Counted from the first letter of the stretch, positions 11,835-23,105 are shown. The stretch: 64,000 bases of DNA from Lomentospora prolificans (GCA_029532625.1 JARFXM010000006.1:1550001-1614000), one strand, 5' to 3'. The notes: generated by a model not told the origin, from the sequence alone. Numbers and translations: made by a program.

Positions 11835-14800
11835 CTAGGTTCGTCTCGCCTCCTTCCTCGCCTTGGCGTACGCCTCGACCTTGGCAACCAAAGCCTTGAG
11901 GCCGGCGCCCCTCTCACAGGTGGCAACAAGCCACTTCTCCATGTCCGTCCTCACTCTCTTCATGCCCTTCAGGAGCGGCATCTTGCCGCCGTCCTCCACG
12001 CCCGCGTGCGAGGCGGGGTTCAGCAGCAAGTCGAAGCACTGGTTCCAGAGGTCGACCTGCCAGTACCTCTTCAGCGACTCGCGCACCTTGTATTTCCTCG
12101 CGGTGCCGAGACCGCCGGCGTCGGCGCGCACGGTCTCGATGTACCGGCCAAAGAGGAGACAGTGAATGATGCCTGCGAGGCCGTGGTAGTCAATCTGCCA
12201 CGTCCAAGGGCGGCCCTCGCGCATCTCGGCGCAGTCTTGGGCCGTCGTTTTCCAGTCCGCGATGAAGCTGACGTCGGGGGGAAAGGCACGCATGTCGATG
12301 CCACGGCCAAAATCGATGAGGGTTATTCCGCGAGCGGCCCAGCCCTCAGTCCCATCTGGTCGGTATTCGCTGGAGAGCGCCGGCGTCGACGAGGTGACGT
12401 CAAGTCGAAGAAGGCAGTTGTCTGGCTTGAGGTCGCCGTGGAGAATGCTCTTCCCGTGCAAAGCCTCAACCGTGCGGAATAGCTCGACCGTGAAGAACAT
12501 TGCGAGCTGCTCATCCATCACGCCAGAGGGCTCCGTCCTAAAGAAGTTGACAACATCAAGGAGGGAACCGTTGGCGTGGTATGGCAATATTAGGAAACCC
12601 TCATCTTGGAAGAGATGCATCTCGTGAGCATACGTCAGAGATGACACCGCACGATCATGTACACCCAGTCTCGCATGGGCGAGACGCATCATGTAAAACT
12701 CCCAGGCCGAGGGGGGCATTTCCATTTTTACAGCTTCGAGAGCCTCCCGATGACTGACTGCAAACGTGCCCTTGCCCATGGCAACCGGGCCTTCATCGTC
12801 CTCTTCCTCCTCTGGTGCAGAGTTCTCCACCAAATAGACAGGGGCGAAAGCGCCAGCTCCAAGCTCCTTCTTGACGGTATAGTCGGCCGAGATATCTGGT
12901 AGACGTATGACTGGGCCGCTGATGGTACTAGTCTTATCGCCGCTGCTCTTGTTGGCCTTCGTCATCGCCTTGGCGAATCTACGGATCTCGCTTCCCTTCT
13001 CGTACTTCTCGTCTTTATGGTCGTAGAAGCCGGTGTACGAGGCCAAAGGGGGTTGAATATTCGCAAGGATCTCTAAACGAATGCTGTCATCGACAGGGTT
13101 GCATTGTGTATCCTTGATGATGGGGCCCTTAGGAGGTAAGGGTTTCTCTGTCTTCGCCTTCGTTGATGCTGCCGCCATTTGCTGCTGCAAGGAAGCAGGG
13201 GGAGTCCTTGAAGGTGTAGGGACCTCGTCAAGGTCGATTAGTGGGCTGCTGAACTCGCTGGCCTCACTAGAGGAGTCCATGCCGAAACTGCCATCGTTGC
13301 GCCGCGAAGGCGTCTTGCAGTGTTCCACGCGGGCAGATGGAATATGGAGTGACACTTCGGTCCGCTCAGTGATGGGGGTCATGAATGGTAGGCGATTATT
13401 AGCCACCTCCGCCGGATCCCTATACGGCCGAGTCCGCGGCTCATAATCTTCAGGGGGAATCGGGATAAAAGTCGTGCGCGTATGGGGAGGGGAAGATTCT
13501 TCAACTGGCGTCGCTATTCCATCCTCCAACACCGCGTCTTCTTCCTCTTCTCCCTCCTCCGTCCGCTCATCCTCTGTCTCACCAGTTTTCTCTGACACCG
13601 GTCCTGAGGGGTCAGGATCGCTAGTGTCGATAAGGTCAGAACGTTCTTCTTCTTCCTCGTTGTCTTGCTCCCCAGTGGCGTCATCGTCAATGTTAGGAAT
13701 GTGCCTTCTAGTGGAAAAGTCGGACCATTCGCTAACACTCTTGACATCGGAGGTCTCGTCGGCCACCGAGGTCTCATCAGCGGCCGATGTCACATCCCCA
13801 GTCACATCCCCCGTTATGTCTCCAGTTACCTCCTCGGTGACCTCTCCAGTCATGTAGCCCGCCTCTGTAAACTCGTCCCCAATCTGCCTCGTGGTACAGG
13901 TACTCTCGGCTCCACTAGTATAGTCGCCGTCTGTGTCGTAGTCATCCTCGGAGTCTCCAGCCTCACTCTCCTCCCTTTTGGCCAGTGGCTGATTGAAGAT
14001 GTCGTAAATATCATCTGTCGCCGACTTGGTATGAATGGTCATAGTCATGGTTGGCTCGGCTGCGGATCGTTTCTTGAGCCTGGGCCTGGAAGGTGAGTCT
14101 AGCTTTGCTTTAACTGCAGGCTGTTAGTCTTGCGTGTTTTTCGTCGGTTCCTTGGGGATGTCATCGGACTTACTGATTTGCGTCTCGTTGACCTCCATCA
14201 TCCTGCTCTTTTTGGACTTGTTGGCCCCTCGGGGCTTCTCCTTGACGGCGCCATTCTCATCGTACATCTCAGTATCTCTATGGATCACCAGCTTCTCTTT
14301 GACGGGGCGATTCTCGCCCTCAGCGTCCCTATGTATCATCATCTTCTCCTTGCTGCGGCGGCTCTCATTCTCTGTATCTCTGTGTATCATCATCTTTCCC
14401 TTCCCAGAGGACCCGGCATTCTCGGCGTCCCTGTGGATCACAAGCTTTTCTACATCCCTGCTTATAGCGTCAACAACATGGGGAGAATTCTCGTCAAAGG
14501 GCCCATTCTCGTCCACAACCGGCTCCTCATCCCACGACCGATCTAGCCAGCCTTGGTTCATAGCCCAGACCTCCTCGAAGCTGAGTTCCGTGCCAGCTTC
14601 ACTAGGAGTCGGATATAGAGTCGCAAGATCGACAAAGATGCGCTCTTTCTTCCCAGTGTTTGGATTTATGGTCACTTGGTATTCGCTTGACGAAACGACA
14701 AAGTGTGATATTTGGGAAAGCAAAGACTACAATACACAATAAAAGCAAAAAGCCGTAAATGTTCGTCATTAGTCCTATGATCATCAACATGTGGGCGGGC

Positions 14801-15834
14801 GAGAGGGGATGAAAAGGGGGCTTTCGAGAGGAAGTGAGGAGCGCGCATCATACCTTATCCTTGAATACCTCCATCTTTGGTCCCGTCCTCTTCTTACCAC
14901 CGGCCTTGAGTGTCTCGCCCGCCCACGGCTTCGGTTCCACGGCGTTTTCCTTCTTCCTCTCCCCCAGCGATCCGATGCTCTCCCAGCCCTTGGAGCCAGC
15001 CCCACGGGACGACAGCGCGCTCGGCGCAGAATCCGCGTCGGAGAAGACGGCGAGCTTGGCCCGTCCCGGCTTCGCTGACGTACCCAGCCCATTATTCGAC
15101 CGAGGCGCTTGGGGATCCAGCGGCCTTGAACTCCCCACAAAGGGGTCGACTTTGGCGGCCAGGGCAGGGCGTACGGTAGGGAGGGCGGGCGAAGAGGGAG
15201 CATCCTCAGCACCGGGGGTCTGGGCGCGCCTCTCTTCGAACTCCTTGAACTTGCGCAACAACCTCTGCACAGGGCGCGCTTCCCTCTCGATGCCCATCTT
15301 GTACACCTCTTCGGCCTGGTTCCATCTTCCGGCACCCTCTAGCCACGCGGCGTATTCCTCGTAGTATAGTGCAAGGGTCTCGGCTATCGCATGACGAGAG
15401 AGGTACATGAAGGTTTCCCGGGGAGAATCTGAAAAGAACTGGATATATCGGAGCCACATCCGCAGGTAACGGGGGTCGTTCTTGTACTGCGGCGAGTTGA
15501 CGAAAGTCCTAGTCGCGCGCTCGAGGAGAGTGTGAAGCTGGGACTGGGGTGTTGCCTGCGCCGAGGGGTAGGCGTCGAGAGTCCATTGCACGTATCGGTC
15601 GAACACGTCGAGGGGGTCGTCCGCCTCGGCGAGGTTGGAAATCTCATTTTCGTACTCGGAACGGATGCGATCATGGATAGTCTTCTGCTCAGTTGGAGTT
15701 GGTATCTGTTGGAGGGGCGAGGGGGAAAACAACTCGGCTAGCTTCCTGGCGGACCGTCCGCTGGGAAGAGCCTGGATGTTCTCCTTCTGACCCTCGATCA
15801 CGTCAAAGTTGATCAAGTCTTCTGAGGCCGCCAT
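11835..15834 (-). CDS. BUB1: Spindle checkpoint kinase, combined BUB1/MAD3
   Basis: Kinetochore kinase that holds anaphase until chromosomes attach. Exons (minus) are 15834-14854, 14726-14174 and 14113-11835, joining to 1270 residues. From the N terminus: a KEN box at 17-19, the Mad3/BUB1 TPR domain at about 50-210, a second KEN at 295-297, a Bub3-binding GLEBS-like segment around 373-386 (core LSFEEV), four IHRD repeats at 420-485, a long acidic Ser/Thr-rich linker, and a C-terminal kinase from about 925. The kinase has the loop LGAGAFAPVY from 929, Lys974, the Bub1-typical HGDLKPDN at 1070-1077 and DFG at 1112-1114. Two KEN boxes plus an intact kinase in one protein suggest it serves as both Mad3 (APC/C inhibition) and Bub1. 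It converges on APN1. Confidence 0.95.
14270..14467 (-). repeat. Four-copy IHRD peptide repeat inside BUB1
   Basis: Within exon 2 of BUB1 (residues 420-485) the core K-(L/M)-(V/M)-I-H-R-D-(A/T)-E occurs four times: KLVIHRDAEN, KMMIHRDTEN, KMMIHRDAEGEN and KLVIHRDTEM. Spacing is about 16-18 residues. The intervening residues are charged and differ between copies. The HRD is not the kinase catalytic loop, which lies at 1070. No function is known to me for this repeat. Confidence 0.85.
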
Positions 15835-16493
15835 GGTCGTAACTTCTTATGGCTCCAGTGCCTCGGGTATCTGGGAACGGGATAAGAAATGTCGTCAAAG
15901 TGGCATGTATGTAATCTTTCCGTGTTTGGCCTGGGTCAGGGTCATTGAGATGGTTTTGTTGCTGTTGTTGCCGTTCACTTTGGCGCTGTTGCTGTGGTGA
16001 CAAAGAGTGGACCTGATGTTGCCTAAACACGAGCTGCCATTCGCCGGTTTCAGACGTTCCCCATATTTCACGTGATTTGGGCCTCCAACTGGAGCTTGAT
16101 CCCAATTAATCCTCTACGGAGTAAAGCGTGATATTCAGGGTATTTGACCGTCAGCCCTGGCGGCCGATGAGCAAGTGTGAGTGTAAACATCCGGGGGAGA
16201 CGGCAAATGAAAACACGCGAAATGCGCTTGTAATATCATCAAATTGATGCATCTTTTGCCTCGAATATTGCCCTATCCTCTCTGGACTACTTGTAAGTGG
16301 TATAATTCCAGACAGTATAGTCTATTTGACCTCAGCCCCAATAATGCCTAGTTTCACGGTTTTCCCGACTACGCCTTCCTAATAAAACTGTGTACCTATA
16401 TCCCCAATATTGAAGAGGTTTTAAACAACGAAATCCATGCTCGTCATCGTTCCTATGAAAAAAAAAAGCTTCCGACTTGTCAGACTGGACAGC
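15835..16493. other. BUB1 promoter and enolase 3' region
   Basis: No gene is seen. It holds the BUB1 leader (Q-like CAG/CTG-rich stretch near 15955-16000) and the 3' UTR of enolase, with an A10 run near 16457-16467. Both neighbours read toward lower coordinates. Confidence 0.5.
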
Positions 16494-18068
16494 TTACAAG
16501 TTAACAGATGTGCGGAAGTTCTTTCCGGCATAGACGGCGTGCTCGCCGAGCTCCTCCTCGATTCGGAGAAGCTGGTTGAGCTTAGCGAGACGCTCAGATC
16601 GGCAGGGAGCACCAGTCTTGATCTCGCCAGATCGGATACCAACAACAATGTCGGCGATGGTGACATCCTCAGTCTCACCAGAACGGTGGGAGACCATGAC
16701 ACCCCAGCCGTCGGCGTAGGAGTCCTTAGCGGCCTGGATGGACTCCGTGAGGGTACCGATCTGGTTGACCTTGAGGAGTAGGGCGTTGGAGGCCTTGAGC
16801 TCGATGGCCTTCTTGATTCGGAGAGGGTTGGTGACGGTCAAGTCGTCAGCAACGATCTGAACATCGGTGGTCTTGTAGAAGTAGCTCCAGGCCTCCCAGT
16901 CATCCTCGGCGAAGGGATCCTCAATCGAGACAATGGGGTACTTCTTGGCGAGGTCAGTGTAGAGAGCGGCAAGCTGCTCGTAAGTGAGCCACTTGCTAGG
17001 GTCGCTGTCGGGGTTCTTGAAGTCGAGGTCGTACTTCTTCTCCTCGGCTTTGTAGAACTCGGATGAGGCGACATCCATGGCAATCTTGATCTTGCCAGTG
17101 TAGCCAGCCTGCTCAATGGCCTCGGAGATGAGGTCGAGAGCCTCCTCAGCGGTCTGGATATCGGGAGCAACACCACCCTCGTCACCGACGTTACCAGCAG
17201 ACTGGCCGTACTTCTTCTTGGCGAGGCTCTTGAGAGCGTGGTAGACCTCGGAACCTTGGCGCATGGCCTCGGAGAAAGTGGGAGCCTCACTTAGATACGT
17301 GTTAGCCTAACTACGTTCCCTCTAGAGCGAAGACGGAGGTACAAGAACTTACTCGGGGACAATCATGAACTCCTGCATGGCGAGACGGCCACCGGCGTGG
17401 GAACTTGGAAGGTACGTCAGTATAAAATCTCAAGGCAATGGCAGGGACGAGTCCCCCATGCTTACCCTCCGTTGAGGACGTTCATGAAAGGAACAGGAAG
17501 GACGTAGGGCTTCTTAGTTCCGGCAAGATCGGAGACGTGAGCGTAGAGAGGGACGCCCTAGCCATCCTGTTAGCTTTGACCATACGAAACGAGAAGCTTC
17601 TAACTTGAAATCAGACAAACCTTCTCAGCAGCGCCAGCCTTGGCAACGGCCAAGCTGACACCGAGGATGGCGTTGGCGCCAAGCTTGGTCTTGTTGGGGG
17701 TGCCATCAAGGTTGATGAGGAACTCGTCGATCTTGGACTGGTCCTTGACATCGATGCCCTCCTTGATGAGAGCGGGGCCGATGACGGTGTTGACGTTCTC
17801 GACGGCCTTGGTGACACCCTTGCCAAGCCACTTGGACTTGTCACCGTCGCGAAGCTCGCACGCCTCGTGCTGACCTATTCAACGTGGGACATGCAGTTAG
17901 ATACGAAGAAAGCAAGGGAAGGGAAGGAGGGGAGGCTGGCGAACCAGTGGAGGCTCCCGATGGAACAATGGCGCGGTGGAGGCCGTTCTCAGTGACGACG
18001 TCGACCTCAACGGTGGGGTTGCCACGAGAGTCGTAGACAGAGCGGGCGTGGATCTTAGTGATGGCCAT
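16494..18068 (-). CDS. ENO1: Enolase (2-phosphoglycerate dehydratase)
   Basis: Cytosolic glycolytic enzyme that interconverts 2-phosphoglycerate and phosphoenolpyruvate. Five exons (minus): 18068-17945, 17874-17621, 17557-17466, 17403-17353 and 17289-16494. They join to 438 residues, the normal size. Conserved blocks are SVYDSRGNPTVEVD and GASTG near the N terminus, NGGSHAGG with SHAGG, the metal ligand regions NVGDEGGVAP, SIEDPF and DDLTVTN, the catalytic lysine segment LLLKVNQIGT, and SHRSGETED near the end. Intron 1 has a GTTCGC donor, yet it is the only join that restores STGQHEACELRDG. The leader on the coding strand is strongly pyrimidine-rich, as expected for a highly expressed fungal gene, and may contain an intron (see the feature at 18094-18651). 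Confidence 0.98.
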
Positions 18069-19826
18069 GTTGGGCGGTATGATGGAATTCTTTCTGTAGA
18101 GATGAGGTATAAGCGTCGAGGGCCAACAAGCTTTGGAAAACTCTGAAGCTGTGGTTATAATGGGAGTCAGGGTGGGAGAGCTTCTGATGCGAGGTGGGAG
18201 GGCGAGCAAGGAGCTTTAAGTTTGGGTGGAGGGGCGTCAAGGAGGGGCACTTTTGCAAAGTTGGTAGTAATGGAAACGAGGGCCGAATTGATCAGGGTGA
18301 CTCAATTGGCGTTGTGTGCAAAGATACCAACGATTGGGAAATCACTCAGGCCGTGCCCAATCAAGACTATGATATGTAATATGCCTCAATCCAAGCACGA
18401 GTAGCAGTACTTGGCTGGCGAAGCTCTTGTGTTTTTTTTCTCCAAGAGAAACCACACAAATCAGGCGGGTGATGGTGGGGTCAATTTCGCGAAGCAAATA
18501 GAACCGTGGGTGGGGTAGCAATTGGTGCTCACCAGCTGGCTAGGGAGCTTTACTACTAGCTGGCTCCTCGCTATCACGGAAGCTTGGCTTGGGCTGGAGG
18601 GGTGACGAGGGAGCTGGGAGGGACAGAAAAAAAAACGCAGAGTCAACGTACCTGGTTTATCTTGGAGAGGGATATGAGGTTTTGGGGATGGTGGTGGGAC
18701 GTATTAGGAGGTGGTTGAGGGATTGGAGGAGGAAAGAGAAGAAGAGAGGAAAGAAGGATGGATTGGCTTGAAGTGGTGTGTGTGGTCTTGGTTTGTTGTT
18801 GAACCCAATGGTTGGCAAGGGACCACATCTGACAGTCAGGATACGTAGTCTTATTACATACGCGGTTCTATTTTCTTCGTACCATCAAAATCAAACAAAC
18901 CCAGCCCAACCCTCGATTGAAGCTGTACCAAACATGGTCCGTCTCGCCCGTCAGATCCGTTGTAGTGTCTCAACGCTGGCCTCCACGACCCGGACCAGCC
19001 AGCCAGCCAGCCAGCGTTGCCAGCATGGTGGGGTTATTTTCGCGAGGAATCGCCCGGTCCACCTCCCAATTGCGGGCATCCAACACCAAACATGCAAGTA
19101 CTGGCGCCGTATCTCGGCCTGTATAGCGGGGAAAAGCAATGTCAAGGGAATTTCGACGAATCATAAGCTCGCTGCCGCCACAACTTTTCAATCTACATCA
19201 TGCAACTAACACCACATAATGCGCAAGATAGAACGGGACCTCTCGCTATGTCGCCCGCCTTGTATTTCGTGCAGCATTTTCGCCTCATCCACAAGTACCC
19301 TCTTACGATAGGGCATCAATCAAATCTTGGGTCGCGCTAATGGTGGCTTCGTCTATTCCCATAAATCCTGTCAGATCCGGCCTGTCGCTGACTAGAGAGG
19401 TTAAGCTCGTTGCAATTGGTATCGTTGATGGCGTCCGTAACAACTCGAAGCGTGAGTTTCAGCTGCGCGAGGCTAGCCGCTGTCTATTGTTGATGCATGT
19501 ACTTTAGTACCAAATATCCTACACTGACGAGACACCATATGTGCTGAATGAGAGCCTTGTCTATATATCCTAGCGCCCTGTCATCACATGTCGTAACTCA
19601 TAAACTATACACACTACACTCCTTGCCGACTAGGATTAGAATGTTAGCTTGGTGTCGGTCCCTAAGGACCGCCAGGGACGTCGGATCATGGCTATAGAGC
19701 GCAACGTCCCCCTCCAAAGTGTGGGCCCACAGGAGCACTACCGACAGGCCTTCGATGTTCCCGGTTACCCCAGAAAGCCGCGGTTAGCACTCGGGACGAA
19801 AATGAACCGTCGCCGCTATTCGCCCA
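18069..19826. other. Enolase upstream region
   Basis: About 1.75 kb with no recognised gene. The proximal 700 bases are the enolase leader and promoter, purine-rich on the plus strand. A run of AGCC/CCAG tetranucleotides sits near 18998-19013. The distal part (about 19200-19826) has only short open frames without recognisable motifs and includes the 3' region of the WLM protease gene. Confidence 0.5.
18094..18651 (-). promoter_or_regulatory. Possible 5' UTR intron of enolase
   Basis: On the coding strand a long C/T-rich tract (about 18780-18653) leads to AACCAG followed by a strong donor, GTACGT (18651-18646). A CTCTACAG acceptor ends at 18094, 25 bases before the start codon. This would give a 558-nt leader intron. 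Leader introns after a CT-rich tract are common in highly expressed fungal genes. No protein evidence can test a non-coding exon, so this is an inference. Confidence 0.4.
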
Positions 19827-21062
19827 TTACTTGTACGTTTGTTTAGAGTTCCCAGCCCCGGATTGGTCCCTCAATGCCCGCTGCCTCTTGAATAGTTCCG
19901 CCACAGTCGGCTGAGCCTTGCTTTCCTGCTTGGCACGAGGTTCCGGTGGCGCCCGTGGTGCGGGTCTGTTTTGGAACGAGTGCATAAGCTCTCGGAACTC
20001 GATCGACGCCTCGTCACTGTTCTCTTGCTCGTCCCCGCAGACTTTGACCATTCCGATACCGTCCTTATCCAGCAGCCGACTGCCGTTGATATCCACAGCA
20101 TCTGGTGTATCCGTAAGGTCGATGACTTCGTAACCATCACTGTCATCAGAGTCGATGGTGATGACCTCGCTCTCTTTAGGCTCCTTGGGTTTGGCGCTGG
20201 TTTCCAGTCGTGCTAACGCTGCAGCCGCCCGAAGTTCCCTTCCGCGTTGACTTTGCGCAACTCTCGGCTTTGCCATTATCCGCTTCCCGTTTTCGAGCTT
20301 TACCCTTTCATCTTCTGCTCCGCTCCCGAGAGTGACGCCATTCGCTCCGAACTTTTTCAGAATCCTCCTCTCCTTCTGCTCTTTCCACGTGAGCGTATTC
20401 ACTGCTCTCCGTTTCCGACCCCTGCCCCTCGTCTGGTACGTACCGCCGCAAATATGTTCGGGGAGGCTTTCACCAGTAAGAACCGTCGGCCGATCAAGTT
20501 GTCCACTACTAAGCTCTCGGCCTCTGCCCCATAGTCCCTCTCCAACGTAGTTCTTGGCCCATAGCCCTTCCATCTCTCGTGCATACTGATTACGAACTGC
20601 CCAGAAAGCTCTCGAGTGATTCATCTGCTTGCAGTGCGCCAACCTAGCCTCAAAAAGTTAGCTAGGTTATTTTTGAACCGAAGAGGCAGAGCGGATAACC
20701 TACTCGTGCATCATGACCATCTGGACGTAGTTGAAAGGTAGCCATTTTCCCGTTCTAGGGCACTTCAATACCAACTGTATGACTTCTCCTGCGTTGAAAT
20801 TCCGTCCCACAAACTCTCTATTTGGTTCGTATTCTTCAAGCGACCTCACGAAAAGGTAGTTCTTCTTCATGACCGGAACTAGCCACGTTCAACATAAGTC
20901 CCTGTTTTGTAGAGCTAACGAAAACTTACCACATTGCGCCGCAATGCGCTCAAGGAAATCTAATGCTATAGCCTCATCTCTGCCAGGAAGTGGTTTGATG
21001 AAGTCAATGTGAGGATTAGGTGGCGTTTTCTTCACATTCAGCCGTTGGAAACCAAGCGACAT
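19827..21062 (-). CDS. WLM-domain metalloprotease, Wss1-like
   Basis: Zinc protease of the WLM family; the best-known member, yeast Wss1, removes DNA-protein crosslinks and acts on SUMO-marked targets. Exons (minus) are 21062-20930, 20878-20704 and 20643-19827, joining to 374 residues. The active site HELAHCKQMNH gives H102, E103, H106 and H112 in the HExxHx5H pattern; the second intron falls inside the Glu103 codon. The domain runs from residue 1 to about 150 and ends with GEGLWGRGREL. The C-terminal half is charged, with two SUMO-interaction-like motifs, VITID at 263-267 and VIDLT at 276-280, each followed by acidic residues. I chose the ATG giving MSLGFQRLN because it opens the conserved domain. 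The frame stays open about 95 codons further upstream without an ATG. Confidence 0.9.
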
Positions 21063-21667
21063 AGTTAGTCCAGGGGGGAAGATGCCCCTATTGCTAAGTT
21101 CGACTATATTAGAATCAGTCTTGTGGACGTAGATGATGTTAGTAGTTCTCCAGATGGGATTCAACCATGAAGCGAGACTCAAAAGCTTGGTAGGAGCAAG
21201 AAATTCAACGAACGAGATGGGGCGAAGTCCACGGCTCGGATGGAGGGGCCGGTGGTCTTCAGAAATCGCGAGCTCACGTGATGCCGCGTCTTCCCTGTAA
21301 GCCTGCCCAGTGGTCCAGTCTTCTTGGGTCACGGTGTGGGAATACCAGCTTGGCGGGTGTCAAAACGAGAACGTTACGAAAATAATTTTGTTATCGCAGC
21401 TGGGTCACTTTCGTTCACCGTATTCAATGTTTCTCTACAGTTGAGTGATTCTCCTTATGGCGACGCGAAAGCCCTCGAACTATAGTCGGGAAAATCCGCA
21501 GGGCTCGCAGCGCTGAGGCGAGAGACGAATGACATGCCGTAGCTATGCACCATTTTCTGGAAGAGTCGATCATGTCTATATTACTGGGTATCGTAAAAGG
21601 TCGTCTCATAAAAAAAAAAAAGAAAAATCACCAAAACGCCCATCGTTCGAGATGTTCCAGGACTCCC
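21063..21667. other. WLM gene leader and Swc6 3' region
   Basis: The first 285 bases continue the WLM reading frame upstream with no ATG, so they are probably 5' UTR. Between there and 21667 lie an A-rich tract (21611-21628) and the end of the Swc6 gene. No other gene is seen. Confidence 0.5.
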
Positions 21668-22637
21668 TCACAGTCCGTACCTCGATACACACTCCTCTCT
21701 GTGAAGGTCTAGACAATCCAGCGCACAAACCCTTGTCCCACACTTCACACACTTCACTTTCCCCCAGTACCCGCAGACCGAGCAAAACGTTCTCACAGGA
21801 TATCTTGCGTCTTCTTCCGTCCGGCCCGCCCTCGCCTGGGTGTAGGTGAGGGGCGGCACCGCTAGTAGTGCTCTTAGCTCGGCATCTGAAGGTGTATCGG
21901 GTACCCGAGCTGCCAATAATGTCTCAACATTGTCCACTCCGTTGATAGTAAGTACCTGTCGCTTTGTATCCTCCTCCTTATCGTCATCGGCCATTTCTAC
22001 GTCCTCTGTCGCTCGACTTAAAGGCGTGAGTATGGGCGTGGAGGAATCGGACATTATGATGTCTGCCTGCGGTTTTGGCGTCCCGGCTTTGGGTGTCCCT
22101 TTCGCAGAGGAAGAAGCAGACTTTGGGGGCGGTTTTCGTCGCGAGTTCGAGGGTTTGGGAGGCTGCTCCCTAGCCACTGTGGCAGCATTCGCCAAGGGGT
22201 TATTATCCGCCGAGCCCTGCATCGCTTCGAAATCATCCAAGTGATTCGCGAAAGTCTTCATACTCTGCAGGATCTTTCGTACGTTCGGCGTAGATTTGCT
22301 CTGCGTTGCTGTGAACCCAATGTTTAGCATGGCCGACGAATACCCTTCAATGCGCTTCCAGGGGTCTCATTGACTTACTTCTACCCTTCACGGGTACGGG
22401 AATAACGGCGTCCCTACTCCCTTCCCTATCTAGCGCCTCAAGTTCTTTCCTTATCCTTGCCTCTTCTCTAGCAGTCTGGTCTGAGAGACTCAGCCCTTGT
22501 CCGCGGGCTGCGGCACGCTTGCGTCCAGTCGGCTGGGTCGCCCCCACAGGGTTCCCCGCAAGGTCAGGCACATAAGCCCAACCAGGTGCCACAGTCGTCT
22601 TCGCGCCGGCAAGTTCAATTACTCCAAAATTGTCCAT
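21668..22637 (-). CDS. VPS71: SWR1 complex subunit Vps71/Swc6, HIT zinc finger
   Basis: Subunit of the SWR1 chromatin remodeller that exchanges H2A for H2A.Z; homologue of human ZNHIT1. Exons (minus) are 22637-22379 and 22308-21668, joining to 299 residues. The HIT zinc finger fills the C-terminal 39 residues, with C262, C265, C273, C276, C281, C285, H289 and C293 as the visible ligands. The family-typical position at the very C terminus is kept. The middle (about 110-190) is Lys/Pro/Ser-rich and disordered. The donor GTAAGT and branch-like GCTAAAC support the intron. It lies 605 bases upstream of the WLM protease gene on the same strand, but nothing suggests a joint transcript. Confidence 0.92.
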
Positions 22638-22961
22638 GCTTGTGAATTGGGTCTGTGGTTGAAGAAGGGAAACTGGCATGAATACTGGGGAGCCTTTGCT
22701 TTCGAACTTATCAGCTTATCGCCCCACACAGTGTTACTTCAATGTCTTATCTACTTAGTACAATGGCGTCGATTAATTGAGCAACGTAGCCTTAACTGAA
22801 TATTAGATACAAACATCGTCTCGCAACGAGCCCGAGCAAAACACTCTGGCAAGCGAATTAGGCATCACGTTTTCGAGGAATGGGCATCTAATTTGATGGA
22901 ATCGTAAAGACATTCATTGCCAATTTAGGCTACCTAACGAAATGCATGTAACCCCCTGTGG

Positions 22962-22996
<35 letters not shown>

Positions 22997-23105
22997 GAAA
23001 ACAAAAAAACCCAGGCCCCTTGTTTTAATACAAGCATGAGCTCCCCTTATAAACCCATGCTAAATTTTGGAAGGATCGGTGAAAAAAAGATTTCATGTTA
23101 GCTTT
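22638..23105. other. Swc6 promoter and PDI 3' region
   Basis: About 470 bases between two minus-strand genes. It contains the A28 tract listed separately. No gene is seen. Confidence 0.55.
22967..22994. promoter_or_regulatory. Poly(dA:dT) tract of 28 bases
   Basis: An uninterrupted run of 28 A residues on the plus strand, 330 bases upstream of the Swc6 start and 110 bases past the PDI stop. Long dA:dT tracts exclude nucleosomes in fungal promoters, so it may help the Swc6 promoter. It could also be a neutral microsatellite. Confidence 0.5.

Noticed and set aside
13665..14742. Plus-strand frames opposite BUB1
   Set aside because: They overlap the conserved BUB1 exons, contain no domains and are explained by antisense reading of repeats.
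19649..19846. Plus-strand 65-codon frame downstream of the WLM gene
   Set aside because: No motif, no good start context, and it overlaps the WLM 3' end.
22967..22994. A28 tract as the tail of a retroposed element
   Set aside because: No target-site duplication or reverse-transcriptase or SINE-like body is visible beside it.
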